From contig NZ_JARVRF010000013.1 of NCBI RefSeq assembly GCF_030209835.1, forward strand, positions 1 to 64,000: a stretch of DNA of 64,000 nt, written 5' to 3'. Numbering within the stretch: the first letter of the stretch is position 1; each line of letters begins with the position of its first letter. The position numbers were made by a program, and so were the translations under genes. Under the pieces are notes generated by a model, which ran no database searches, was not told where the DNA came from, and saw only the letters and a program-made list of their open reading frames with translations. Origin of the DNA: Arthrobacter sp. efr-133-R2A-120 (GTDB taxonomy: Bacteria > Actinomycetota > Actinomycetes > Actinomycetales > Micrococcaceae). This document shows positions 27,390 through 38,394 of this stretch, in pieces.

Positions 27390-27802
27390 TGAACCCACCT
27401 CTGTGATGTGGACTGCATTCCGGGGCACCGAGCAAGTACTCCGGTATTGGTGTAACAAAATCCGCACGCAGCTACTTCCCGACAGACGCGTGCGGTAATG
27501 GACCGCCGTCGTCGAATCCTGCCGCGTATGAAGCCTTGCTAAGAGCAGACTTCCGGTCTACAACGTAGTCATAGAGCAACATCGACGAACATGCCCGGCG
27601 TCGCCGGGACGTCCGTCCGGAGAGGACCCCGTGATATCGAGTCGCTGGTCGTAACGTCGCAGTCAGCCCAGTGCTGACTCATCGACGTCCGTTGGTGCGA
27701 ACCGCCGTGGCCTCCGGCGTGGACCTGCGTCCGCCGCCAACGCCCAGGTTCCGGCCCGACCCCGCCAGGTCGCCTGCAGTCGCAACCAACAGAAGGAAAG
27801 AA
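27390..27802. other. 413-base intergenic region upstream of the xylose-type importer
   Basis: No gene seen. A possible promoter, TTGCTA (27536-27541), 17 bases, then TACAAC (27559-27564), lies about 240 bases upstream of the binding-protein gene. The -10 box is part of a small dyad, CTACAACGTAG. The rest contains an open frame (from 27671) whose translation is proline/arginine-rich and looks non-coding. A long leader RNA is possible. Confidence 0.35.
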
Positions 27803-29026
27803 ATGTTAAACATGAAGGTCCCGGCACGAGGCGCCGGAACCGCCTTCATTGCAACCCTCGCTATCACGGCACTCGCCGCATGCTCGAGCACGGGCACATC
27901 GTCGTCGCCGTCGAGCGCCACGAGTTCCGGAGGAGCGGTACCGCAGATATCTGCGGATGCGTTCACGGCGGATTTCTCGGCGATGAAACAGCTCACGTCA
28001 CTCGCTTCACAAGGAAAGGGCATGGTGGGCGTGCTGCTGCCGGACACCACCACTTCGGCGCGATACGTCACGTTCGATGCCCCGTACCTCAAGAAGGCAT
28101 TCGAAGCCGCTGGACTCGATTCCTCCAAGTTCAAGATCGACAATGCGCAGGGCAGCGCAAGCACGATGCAGACGCAGGCCGAGGCTGATATCACGGCCGG
28201 CGCATCCGTGCTGCTTGTCGACGCCCTCGACTCCGGTTCGGGCGCAGCCATCGAGGCGGCCGCCAGCGCGCGCGGCGTCAAAGTGATCGACTATGACCGG
28301 CTCGTCAAAGGCGGGGCAAAGGATCGCACCTATGTCAGCTTCGACAACGTCAAGGTTGGTCAGTTGATCGGCCAAGGCGAGGTCACGTGCATCGCAGACT
28401 GGAAAGTCACCAAACCAAACATCCTGGTCATGGATGGTGACCCAACCGACAACAACGCGAAACTGTTCGCAGAAGGCTACAACGGCGTACTCAAGCCGCA
28501 CTTCGACAATGGCGAATACGTCAACGTAGGAGAGCCGGCGGGCACCTGGACGCCGTCGGTAGCGCAGACGACGTTCGCCCAGCAGTACACCGCCCACCCG
28601 AACATCAACGCAGTGGTCACGCCTAACGACGACAACGCCAACGCCGTGATCGCCTACCTGCAGAGCAAGCAAATTCCCGCCAAGACCTTCCCGACGACGG
28701 GCCAGGATGCGTCCTTGTCCGGCCTGCAGAACATCCTGAAGGGGTACCAGTGCGGAACGGTGTACAAGCCGATCTACTTTGAGGCCCAGGCGGCCGCCGC
28801 GGCAGCTCTCTACCTGCGGGCGGGCGTGACCGTTCCGTCAACGTTGGTAAACGGCAAGACCACAGACGACACCGCGAAGGCCGACGTCGCATCGGTCCTG
28901 CTGACCCCGCTGTGGGTGACCACGAAGAACATGGCGGACACGGTCGTCAAGGACGGTGCAGTGACGAGCTCTTCGCTGTGTATCTCACAGGTGAAGGACG
29001 CGTGCACCGCGGCAGGTATCCAGTAG
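27803..29026 (+). CDS. xylF: ABC transporter xylose-type substrate-binding lipoprotein
   Basis: A 407-residue type-B periplasmic binding protein of the XylF/ChvE group. The signal peptide ends in a lipobox (LAAC), followed by a Ser/Thr-rich linker. Conserved parts include MVGVLLPDTTTSARYVTFD, DALDSGSGAAIEAAASARGV, VIDYDRLV and TPNDDNANAVIAYLQSK, which fit D-xylose-binding proteins. The ATG at 27803 has AGAAGGAAAG just upstream. The following gene encodes the fused ATPase-permease. Xylose as ligand is likely but not proven. Confidence 0.85.
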   Translation: MLNMKVPARGAGTAFIATLAITALAACSSTGTSSSPSSATSSGGAVPQISADAFTADFSAMKQLTSLASQGKGMVGVLLPDTTTSARYVTFDAPYLKKAFEAAGLDSSKFKIDNAQGSASTMQTQAEADITAGASVLLVDALDSGSGAAIEAAASARGVKVIDYDRLVKGGAKDRTYVSFDNVKVGQLIGQGEVTCIADWKVTKPNILVMDGDPTDNNAKLFAEGYNGVLKPHFDNGEYVNVGEPAGTWTPSVAQTTFAQQYTAHPNINAVVTPNDDNANAVIAYLQSKQIPAKTFPTTGQDASLSGLQNILKGYQCGTVYKPIYFEAQAAAAAALYLRAGVTVPSTLVNGKTTDDTAKADVASVLLTPLWVTTKNMADTVVKDGAVTSSSLCISQVKDACTAAGIQ

Positions 29027-29034
29027 TCCGAACG

Positions 29035-31149
29035 ATGAGTGAGTTGGCAACCCCGGACCCCGCCGACGTCGGGCCCCTGCTTCGGCTGGAGGGCATCGAC
29101 AAGAACTTCGGGCCGGTGCAGGCACTGGTCGACATCACCCTTGAGGTGCCGATCGGCAAGGTGACTGCGCTTGCCGGCGACAACGGCGCGGGCAAATCGG
29201 TATTGATCAAATGCGTCGCCGGCATTCACACCCCCGACGACGGGCAGCTGTTTTGGGAAAACCAGCCCGTACGGTTGAACTCGCCGCACGAAGCCGCGGC
29301 GCTCGGCATCGAGACCGTCTACCAGGACCTGGCACTGTGCGACAACCTCGACATCGTGCAGAACCTGTTCCTCGGCCGCGAACGCCTGCGCCGTTTTCTC
29401 CTCGACGAGGAGAGCATGGAGATCGCGGCCCGGGAGACGCTCGCGAGCCTGGCCGTGACCACCGTGCGTTCCATCCGGCAGCCCGTCGCCTCACTGTCCG
29501 GCGGGCAACGCCAGTCCGTGGCGATCGCGAAGTCGGTGCTGTGGAACTCGAAGCTCGTCATCATGGACGAGCCCACCGCGGCCCTCGGCGTCGCCCAGAC
29601 GGAGGTCGTCCTTCATCTGATCCGCCAGCTCGCCGACCGTGGCGTTGCCGTCATCGTCGTCTCGCACAACATGAACGACGTGTTCGAGGTCGCAGACCGC
29701 ATCGCCGTGCTCAGGCTCGGGCAGCTCGTGGCAATCAGACCCGTCACGGAAATGGACCGGCAGATAGTGGTCGACCTGATGACCACAGGGTTCTCCGATC
29801 GGGCAAAGCCGGAACTCGCACCGCCGCCGTCGAAGCGCCCGCTCACCGCCGGCAAAGGGCCCCTCCCCTCCGCGGCAGCCGTGCTCCAGGACGAACCGAC
29901 CACGGCAGCCGCCAAGCGGAAGGCCGCATTGGCGTTGAACCCGGACATCACCGCGACTTCGCTCCCCGAATATTTCCGCGCGGCGTTCGCGCGGGTCCGG
30001 GGCGGCGAGAGCGGAGTGCTGCCGGTTCTCGCGGGCCTGTTGCTGATCTCGGTACTGTTCCAATCGCTGAACCCGAACTTCCTGACTCCCGGCAACATGG
30101 TGAACCTGCTTATCCAGGGTTCGGTTTTCATGCTCTTGGCGATGGGACAGGTCTTCGTGCTCCTGCTCGGCGAGATCGATCTGTCCATCGGCTACGTCGG
30201 CGGGGTGGGCGGCGTCATCATGGCCGAACTCGTCCAGGAGTCGACCGGTTGGCCATGGTGGACGGCGATCGCCGTCGGCCTGCTGAGCTGTGCCGGGATC
30301 GGACTGCTCCACGGGACGATCATCACCCGGCTCGGACTGCCGTCGTTCGTCGTAACTCTTGGCGGCCAGCTCGGCTGGCTTGGCGTGATGCTCATCATCC
30401 TCGGCAGCGGCGGCGTGGTGCCTATCAACGACACCGTCATCAACAACATCGCGAGCGGCAACCTCAGCCCCGTCACCAGCTGGATCCTCATGCTCGTCGT
30501 CGTCGGAGCGTTCAGCACATGGACGTGGCTGCGGGACGCCCGCCGGCGCAATACCGGACTCGTCGCGCCGCCCGCCAGCGTGAGCGCGCTGAAGATCGCG
30601 GCGGTGCTCGCCGCCGGTGTGGCCATCGTCTGGCTCTGCAATACGGACCGGGGAACCCTGGTCGAAATCAGCGGCGTGCCGTGGGTGCTTCTCGTGGTGC
30701 TCGGAGTCCTCGCCGTCTGGACGTTGCTGCTCGGGCGTACCCGGTTCGGCCGCTATGTCTACGCCATTGGCGGCAACGCCGAGGCCGCACGGCGGGGAGG
30801 CGTAAACCTTGCGCGCATCCGCACTCTCGCCTTCATTCTCGCTTCCTTCACCGCAGGAATCGGCGGAATCGTCTACGCGTCACGGCTCCGTTCCGTCTCG
30901 ACGTCGTACGACGGCGGCACGCTGGTGCTTTACGCCGTGGCGGCCGCGGTAATCGGCGGGACCAGCCTCTTCGGCGGGCGCGGCAAGGTGCTGCACGGGG
31001 TCCTGGGCGGGCTGGTGATCGCTACGATCGATAACGGCATGGGCCTGCAGGGCTACAGCGCACCGGCCAAGTACGTTGTCACGGCGCTGGTTCTCGTCGC
31101 GGCCGTGACGATCGACGCCGTCGCACGCCGCGGGCGCTCCCGGACCTAA
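29035..31149 (+). CDS. Fused ABC ATPase-permease of the xylose/ribose type
   Basis: A 704-residue polypeptide joining two proteins that are normally separate. Residues 1 to about 255 are a single nucleotide-binding domain: Walker A GDNGAGKS at 48-55, signature LSGGQRQ, Walker B LVIMDEPT and an H-loop VVSHNMND. A Pro/Ala-rich linker of about 60 residues follows. Residues from about 315 to the end are a BPD_transp_2 permease with about ten membrane segments and motifs such as LLLGEIDLSIGYVGG and GGNAEAARRGGVN. I see no frameshift or stop at the junction. It starts 8 bases after the binding-protein gene, without a strong ribosome site. Confidence 0.88.
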   Translation: MSELATPDPADVGPLLRLEGIDKNFGPVQALVDITLEVPIGKVTALAGDNGAGKSVLIKCVAGIHTPDDGQLFWENQPVRLNSPHEAAALGIETVYQDLALCDNLDIVQNLFLGRERLRRFLLDEESMEIAARETLASLAVTTVRSIRQPVASLSGGQRQSVAIAKSVLWNSKLVIMDEPTAALGVAQTEVVLHLIRQLADRGVAVIVVSHNMNDVFEVADRIAVLRLGQLVAIRPVTEMDRQIVVDLMTTGFSDRAKPELAPPPSKRPLTAGKGPLPSAAAVLQDEPTTAAAKRKAALALNPDITATSLPEYFRAAFARVRGGESGVLPVLAGLLLISVLFQSLNPNFLTPGNMVNLLIQGSVFMLLAMGQVFVLLLGEIDLSIGYVGGVGGVIMAELVQESTGWPWWTAIAVGLLSCAGIGLLHGTIITRLGLPSFVVTLGGQLGWLGVMLIILGSGGVVPINDTVINNIASGNLSPVTSWILMLVVVGAFSTWTWLRDARRRNTGLVAPPASVSALKIAAVLAAGVAIVWLCNTDRGTLVEISGVPWVLLVVLGVLAVWTLLLGRTRFGRYVYAIGGNAEAARRGGVNLARIRTLAFILASFTAGIGGIVYASRLRSVSTSYDGGTLVLYAVAAAVIGGTSLFGGRGKVLHGVLGGLVIATIDNGMGLQGYSAPAKYVVTALVLVAAVTIDAVARRGRSRT

Positions 31150-31159
31150 GGAGGCAACT

Positions 31160-31207
31160 ATGCCCGCGGTTGTGGCAGGTCTAGACGCGGATAATCAGCT
31201 GGCTTAA
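31160..31207 (+). pseudogene. 15-codon ORF, possible remnant of xylB
   Basis: A strong ribosome site, AAGGAGG (31148-31154), overlaps the stop of the ATPase-permease gene and is followed after 5 bases by ATG. The ORF reads MPAVVAGLDADNQLA and stops. The first part resembles the start of xylulokinases (VAGLDTSTQ-like), and xylB is a plausible third gene in such operons. I infer that a deletion or decay removed the rest of the kinase gene. It could instead be a genuine micropeptide or a leader. Confidence 0.4.
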
Positions 31208-31293
31208 CGTTCAAGAGTGGCTGGCTTTCCGGAGGGACGGCCCCATTGGCCATCCCTGCGGCCGGCTCACGCAAGTCCGAGCGAGGAGGAAAG

Positions 31294-31719
31294 ATGCAAA
31301 AGGTTGAAGAAGCGATTGACGTGGCCGTTCCCGTCCATACGGCTTACAAGCAGTGGACGCAGTTTGAGTCGTTTCCCCGGTTCATGCCCGGTGTGGAATC
31401 CGTAACCCAGCTGAGCGACACCACCAACCATTGGGTCACCAAGGTAGGGGGTGTGGAACGGGAATTCGATACGGAAATAGTCGACCAGGAACCCGATGAT
31501 CGGATTGCTTGGCGCAGTATTGACGGCAAGTCGCACGCCGGCATCATCAGGTTTTCGCCGCTGGACGCCGACCACACGCACGTGAAGGTACATTTCGAAT
31601 GGGCGCCCGAAACCGTCATGGAGAAGGCCGGAGCCGCGCTTCAAGTTGACGCGATGCAGGTGAAGGCGGACCTGAAGAAATTCAAGGAGTTCATAGAGTC
31701 GCGTGGAAACGAAACCTGA
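31294..31719 (+). CDS. SRPBCC-family protein (polyketide cyclase/dehydrase-like)
   Basis: A 141-residue START-like/SRPBCC fold protein. The N-terminus MQKVEEAIDVAVPVHTAYKQ, followed by WTQFESFPRFMPGVESVTQL-type residues, and the later GGVEREFDTEIVDQEPDDRI are typical of the COG5637-like group. GAGGAGG lies upstream of the ATG at 31294, so I reject an earlier start. The ligand is unknown. It lies 27 bases before the SDR gene and may be cotranscribed with it. Confidence 0.85.
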   Translation: MQKVEEAIDVAVPVHTAYKQWTQFESFPRFMPGVESVTQLSDTTNHWVTKVGGVEREFDTEIVDQEPDDRIAWRSIDGKSHAGIIRFSPLDADHTHVKVHFEWAPETVMEKAGAALQVDAMQVKADLKKFKEFIESRGNET

Positions 31720-31746
31720 GGGTGGCGCCGCGAGGTGGAGAAGTAG

Positions 31747-32613
31747 ATGACTGAGTCTGGACCAGTGCTTGTGGTCGGCGGAACCGGGATGCTCGGCAGC
31801 CAGGTAGTGTCCAGGCTGCTGGCAGGCGGAAAACAGGTCCGCGCCTTGGTGCGGCCCGGTTCGGATGCTGGCCGCCTGGAAGAAGCAGGGGCGACGATCG
31901 CACGTGGCGACATGATGGACCCGGAATCGCTTGCGAGAGCCATGGACGGCGTCGACGCTGTGATCACCTCAGCGGCGGGATACACCCATCACCGGGAAGG
32001 CGACACCCCTCTCACCGACACGGTGGGCAACATCAACCTCGTCGATGCGGCCAGCCGCACCGGTATTCGCCGATTCGTTCTCACCAGCATCCTCACGTGC
32101 GATCAGACTCCGAATGTTCCGCACTTCTGGCACAAGAAACTGACCGAGGATCGCCTGGAAGAACTCGGGGTCCCGTTCGTGGCTCTGCGTCCGGGCGCAT
32201 TCCTCGAGCAGATCGCCCGCTTCGGCGACCCTTTCAGCGAGGGGCGGCTCATATGGTTCGGGTCGTCAAGCGTTCCCCTGACGTACATTCTTGCCAGTGA
32301 CCTCGCCGGATACCTTGCGGCGGCAGTCGACGCGAGCGGCGTCGAGGGGCAGCGCATCGACATCGGTTGGGACCGGCCGGTAACCATGCAGGACATCGCC
32401 GATATTTCTGCCCGAATGCTCGGCCGGCAGATCGAGCTCGTCCTCAACCCGATCAACCAGATGGGGGCGGACTTTGAGGCGATGATGGAGTGGTTCCGGA
32501 CCGGACGCTATGTCGCCGACACCTCACGGCAACGCGAGGTCTTCGGGCCGCCGCCAACCGCCGAGGACGCCGTCGCACGCCTGCTCACCAGCCTCGGACA
32601 CAGGCTTGACTGA
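31747..32613 (+). CDS. NmrA-like NAD(P)-binding SDR protein
   Basis: A 288-residue atypical short-chain dehydrogenase. The nucleotide-binding motif GGTGMLGSQVVSRLLAGG is at residues 11-28, followed by the NADP-type VRALVRPGSD. The active-site YxxxK of classical SDRs is not evident; the protein has FWHKKL where the Tyr would be expected. NmrA-like proteins act as redox sensors or as reductases. It is located between the SRPBCC gene and the convergent clpC. Confidence 0.82.
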   Translation: MTESGPVLVVGGTGMLGSQVVSRLLAGGKQVRALVRPGSDAGRLEEAGATIARGDMMDPESLARAMDGVDAVITSAAGYTHHREGDTPLTDTVGNINLVDAASRTGIRRFVLTSILTCDQTPNVPHFWHKKLTEDRLEELGVPFVALRPGAFLEQIARFGDPFSEGRLIWFGSSSVPLTYILASDLAGYLAAAVDASGVEGQRIDIGWDRPVTMQDIADISARMLGRQIELVLNPINQMGADFEAMMEWFRTGRYVADTSRQREVFGPPPTAEDAVARLLTSLGHRLD

Positions 32614-32657
32614 GACAGGTCCGACGGCGGCCTGACGGGGCAGCCTGTCTACTCGCC

Positions 32658-35153
<2,496 letters not shown>

Positions 35154-35323
35154 TTCGCCACACTCCTGGCAGCCGCCTACCTTGATGCTACGTCGCCGAG
35201 GGCCTTCTTGGGGGATCGCCGGAGGCAGAATTTTAGATACCGGGCCGGCGGGCTGCATGGATCTTCTGCACAGACGGTCCAGACCGTGAAGAATGAAAGC
35301 AACCACTAAGTAGAGGGAATACC

Positions 35324-35788
35324 ATGAGCACCCTGAAGCAACGCCTGCATGCCGACGTCGTAGTCCACATGAAGGACCGCAACAAGACCGCACTCACGAC
35401 GGTCCGCAACGTCCTGGGCGAAATCGAGACGCGTGAGAAGTCCGGCAAGGCACCCGTTGAGCTGGACGACACCCAGGTGACCGCCCTGCTGCAGAAGGAA
35501 GCCGCTAAGCGCAGGGACACGGCCCGCATTTACATGGAGGCCGGCGAGGCCGAGCGCGCCGCGGCGGAAGTCGCCGAAGCCGAAGTCATCGAGGCGTACC
35601 TGCCCAGAATGTTGACGCCCGCCGAAGTCGAGGACATCGTTGACGAGGCAATCGCCGAATTGAAGGCCAATGGACAGGAACTCACGCTCAGGCAGATGGG
35701 CGCCGTGATGAAACCCGTCACAGCAAAGGTTGCCGGCCGTTTCGACGGTAAGGCCGTCAGCGAGATCGTCCGGACCCGACTCGCATAG
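35324..35788 (+). CDS. GatB/YqeY-domain protein
   Basis: A 154-residue protein of the YqeY family, which resembles the tRNA-binding tail domain of Gat[21 protein letters not shown], later [20 protein letters not shown] and [19 protein letters not shown], and the C-terminal [13 protein letters not shown] are diagnostic. A role in tRNA-dependent amidation has been suggested for the family. It is divergent from clpC and followed 28 bases later by the HNH gene. Confidence 0.92.
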   Translation: MSTLKQRLHADVVVHMKDRNKTALTTVRNVLGEIETREKSGKAPVELDDTQVTALLQKEAAKRRDTARIYMEAGEAERAAAEVAEAEVIEAYLPRMLTPAEVEDIVDEAIAELKANGQELTLRQMGAVMKPVTAKVAGRFDGKAVSEIVRTRLA

Positions 35789-35816
35789 ATTCACCGGCAC
35801 GCAGGGAGGAGCAGCC

Positions 35817-36680
35817 ATGGCAGCCATCATCCTGGGATGGAATCCACGGCGTTGGAACGACTGGAACTACGAGGCTGTGCTCGAGCAGGTCGCCGAAACA
35901 GGCCAATTCCTGGAGGCGTGGAACGTCGGGCAGCACCGGAAGATCCAGCCAGGCAACCAAGCATGGCTTCTCCTGCAAGGCGAGGGTCCACACGGACGCG
36001 GGCTGATAGGACACGGCGTCGTCATGTCCGAAAGCTATGAGGCGCCACAACGCTCCGGGCCGAAGAGTACTGCGTGGTACGTAAGCGTGGCCTTCGATGC
36101 CCTACTCCCCCTCGGCGGCCAGATACCGTCGAGCGTCCTCTGCGGCGAGGTGCCGGACGTGGCCTGGGACACCTTCCGCGGTTCCGGACGATTCATTCCG
36201 ACAGAGTCAGGACCGGGCCTTCAACGCGTGTGGCGGGAGCACGGACCGGCGGCCTCCGAGCCGGGCCAGATCGTCCCAGGGACCTACCCGGAAGGAGCAG
36301 TCAGCAGGATTGAAACGAACCGCTACGAACGGGACCCCGAGGCCCGTCGGATCTGCCTGGCTTTCCATGGAACGTCTTGTGCCGTGTGCACCTTCTCCTT
36401 CGAAGTAAGCTACGGGGACATCGGCAAAGACTTCATCCATGTCCACCACGTGGTTCCCGTTTCACAGCTTGGCAGCGGCTACCGGCTGGACCCCATAGCG
36501 GACCTCGTGCCGCTGTGTGCCAACTGCCACGCCATGGCGCACCGGGGCGTGGGCACCCCTCGCACCGTGGCCGAGTTGCGGCGGGCGGTCGCCGCCGCCG
36601 GACACTTGCCCGGCCAGGTTGTTGACGACAGATCATTGGCCGCCCAGGACGCCGCGCACCGGATCCTTGAGCAGCGGTAA
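35817..36680 (+). CDS. EVE-like/HNH endonuclease, putative modification-dependent restriction enzyme
   Basis: A 287-residue two-domain protein. Residues 1 to about 130 look like an EVE/PUA-like modified-base reader: ILGWNPRRWNDWNYE, then FLEAWNVGQHRKIQPGNQAW, then LIGHGVVMSES. Residues about 185-245 form a McrA-type HNH nuclease with zinc cysteines C188, C191, C234 and C237 and catalytic residues H210-H211, N236 and H242 (FIHVHHVVPVS and LCANCHAMAH). GGGAGG precedes the ATG. There is no methyltransferase nearby. By analogy with EVE-HNH and McrA enzymes I infer type IV restriction of modified DNA. Confidence 0.78.
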   Translation: MAAIILGWNPRRWNDWNYEAVLEQVAETGQFLEAWNVGQHRKIQPGNQAWLLLQGEGPHGRGLIGHGVVMSESYEAPQRSGPKSTAWYVSVAFDALLPLGGQIPSSVLCGEVPDVAWDTFRGSGRFIPTESGPGLQRVWREHGPAASEPGQIVPGTYPEGAVSRIETNRYERDPEARRICLAFHGTSCAVCTFSFEVSYGDIGKDFIHVHHVVPVSQLGSGYRLDPIADLVPLCANCHAMAHRGVGTPRTVAELRRAVAAAGHLPGQVVDDRSLAAQDAAHRILEQR

Positions 36681-36877
36681 ACGTGGTTCCGCCCTGGTGC
36701 ACTAGCCAGCCAAGGCTCTTCCCCGTATTTTGGTTAACTACACCGTGTGGCGAGCACCACGCACTGTGAGTCAGATGATCCATTTGCCGGACTAAAACCA
36801 CTGGGCGCAACGCCGCGCCCAGGACCCGGCGAGACCTACCGGGCGTCACGTGCCGCCCGCTGTTCAGGAGGATACGC
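36681..36877. other. Intergenic, nothing recognised
   Basis: About 197 bases between the HNH gene and the DUF1508 gene. No hairpin or operator stands out; it should hold the promoter of the DUF1508 gene. Confidence 0.35.
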
Positions 36878-37237
36878 ATGGCCGGGATGTTTGAACTCTT
36901 CATCGACGAGGACACGAGCTTCAGATTCAGGCTCAAAGCGCCGGACGGAACGGTGGTAGCCGTCTCCAAGTCCTTTCCCGACAAGCGCGCCGCGGTGAGC
37001 GGCATCAGTGACGTACGCGAATATGCAGGAATGGGCCTGATCACCGATCTATGCCCCGAAGTCCCCGTTCGCGGAACATCACCCACGCCACCGGTTCCCG
37101 CCGTACGCCAAACCAGTCCTGCCCCAATGCCGCAGCTTCCCGTCCCGCCGCGGCACCATAGTCCGCTTCCACCACGCGAAAGAACCGGCCGCCCCTGGCA
37201 CACCCCCGCCCTGGTCGACCATCCTGCACCGGTTTAG
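36878..37237 (+). CDS. DUF1508 (YegP-like) protein with proline-rich tail
   Basis: A 119-residue protein. The first 60 residues match one DUF1508 repeat: FELFIDEDTSFRFRLKAPDG, then SKSFPDKRAAVSGISDVRE. The rest is a Pro-rich low-complexity tail (TSPTPPVPAVRQTSPAPMPQ and so on). AGGAGG lies 6 bases upstream of the ATG. Its last codon and stop overlap the stop of the convergent glycerate kinase by 4 bases. Function is unknown. Confidence 0.75.
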   Translation: MAGMFELFIDEDTSFRFRLKAPDGTVVAVSKSFPDKRAAVSGISDVREYAGMGLITDLCPEVPVRGTSPTPPVPAVRQTSPAPMPQLPVPPRHHSPLPPRERTGRPWHTPALVDHPAPV

Positions 37238-38394
37238 ACGAGGCGTGAAGCCATTGCCCGCGCCGCGAGGACACGCAGCAGTGGCCGTGCGTTCCTGATT
37301 GCGTCGTCCCTGTCCTCGGTTAGATCCCTGATGCATTCAGCCGCACAGATCCCGTTGAGGTGGAGGCGTGATCTTGTTTCGGCCTGAATGATGCCACTGA
37401 GGGCAAGGACGGGAATGCCCCGACGCATTGCGGCCCGGGCTACCGCAATTGGCGCTTTTCCTTCCAAGGATTGATCGTCGAGTGAACCTTCTCCAACGAT
37501 CACCAGATCGGAACCGCTCATGGCGGTATCGAGGCCGATGAGTTCCCCGATGAGCTCGATGCCCGGCGCGATCCGGCCAACACCCGCTGCAAGGAAGCCG
37601 ACTGCGAATCCGCCCGCGGCACCCACACCTGGCGTGGCTGAGGCGTCAACGCCGAACGCGCCGAAGAAGAGGCCATTCCATCTCTCAAGGCGGCGTTCGA
37701 GGCGTTCAATGGTCACCGGGTCCGCGCCCTTCTGGGGACCGAAAAGGTGTGCCGCCCCTCGTTCGCCGACAAGGGGGACGCAGACATCTGTGGCGATGAC
37801 CACTTCGGCGCCAGCCAGTCGTGGGTCGAGAGTGGATCCGTCAATAGCGGTCCCGCACACGGCGTCACTGCTGTGTGTGATCACGGTCCCGCTTGGATCG
37901 AGAACCGTCAGGCCAAGAGCCGAAAGCGCCCCCACGCCCGCATCGGTGCTGGCAACGCCCCCGGCAGCGACGATGATCTTGCGGAATCCGGAGTCGAGGG
38001 CGTCGAGAATCAATTGACCGACGCCATACGTTGAGGCATCTTCGGCTGTTGCTGCAGATGGTTGTGGAATGAGCTGCAGTCCGGCGGCCTGGGCCATCTC
38101 GATGACCGCCGTGTCCTTGAGAGAGGCCCAGGCCGCTTCCACTGGTTCGCCAAGCGGGCCGCTGACGGTGAGATGGTGGAGGTCTGCCCCTGCAGCAACA
38201 AGTGCATCGATCGTCCCCTCACCGCCGTCCGCGACAGGAAGGAGGGTGATCTCACTGTCAGGAGCGGCATCAAGCACGCCTGCGGCAATAGCATCGGCGG
38301 CTTGCCCGGCGGTGAGGGACCCCTTGAATTTGTCGGGAGCGACGAGAATTCGCAGCGGCCGGGAAGAAAGCCGCGCATCGTGTGCGGTGGTCAA
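37234..38394 (-). CDS. Glycerate kinase (GlxK/GarK family)
   Basis: A 386-residue kinase that phosphorylates D-glycerate to 2- or 3-phosphoglycerate, joining lower glycolysis. The N-terminal ILVAPDKFKGSLTAGQAADA, the loop LPVADGGEGTIDAL and the C-terminal DLVIVGEGSLDDQSLEGKAP are diagnostic. It is the last gene of the eight-gene operon that starts at 46140 and overlaps the SDR gene by 4 bases. Its presence suggests that the pathway yields glycerate. Confidence 0.93.
   Translation of the reverse strand: MTTAHDARLSSRPLRILVAPDKFKGSLTAGQAADAIAAGVLDAAPDSEITLLPVADGGEGTIDALVAAGADLHHLTVSGPLGEPVEAAWASLKDTAVIEMAQAAGLQLIPQPSAATAEDASTYGVGQLILDALDSGFRKIIVAAGGVASTDAGVGALSALGLTVLDPSGTVITHSSDAVCGTAIDGSTLDPRLAGAEVVIATDVCVPLVGERGAAHLFGPQKGADPVTIERLERRLERWNGLFFGAFGVDASATPGVGAAGGFAVGFLAAGVGRIAPGIELIGELIGLDTAMSGSDLVIVGEGSLDDQSLEGKAPIAVARAAMRRGIPVLALSGIIQAETRSRLHLNGICAAECIRDLTEDRDDAIRNARPLLRVLAARAMASRLV

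Noticed and set aside
27671-27802. N-terminal extension of the xylose-binding protein
   Set aside because: The extension is Arg/Pro-rich and non-signal-like, whereas ATG 27803 has a ribosome site and starts a clean lipoprotein signal.
29211-31034. 607-codon open frame inside the ATPase-permease gene
   Set aside because: The translation is Arg/His/Pro-rich, typical of a shifted frame, and the true frame has all ABC motifs.
32613-32650. Terminator between the SDR gene and clpC
   Set aside because: AGACAGG and CCTGTCT could pair, but the stem is only 7 bp with a 24-base loop, so it is too weak to list as a feature.
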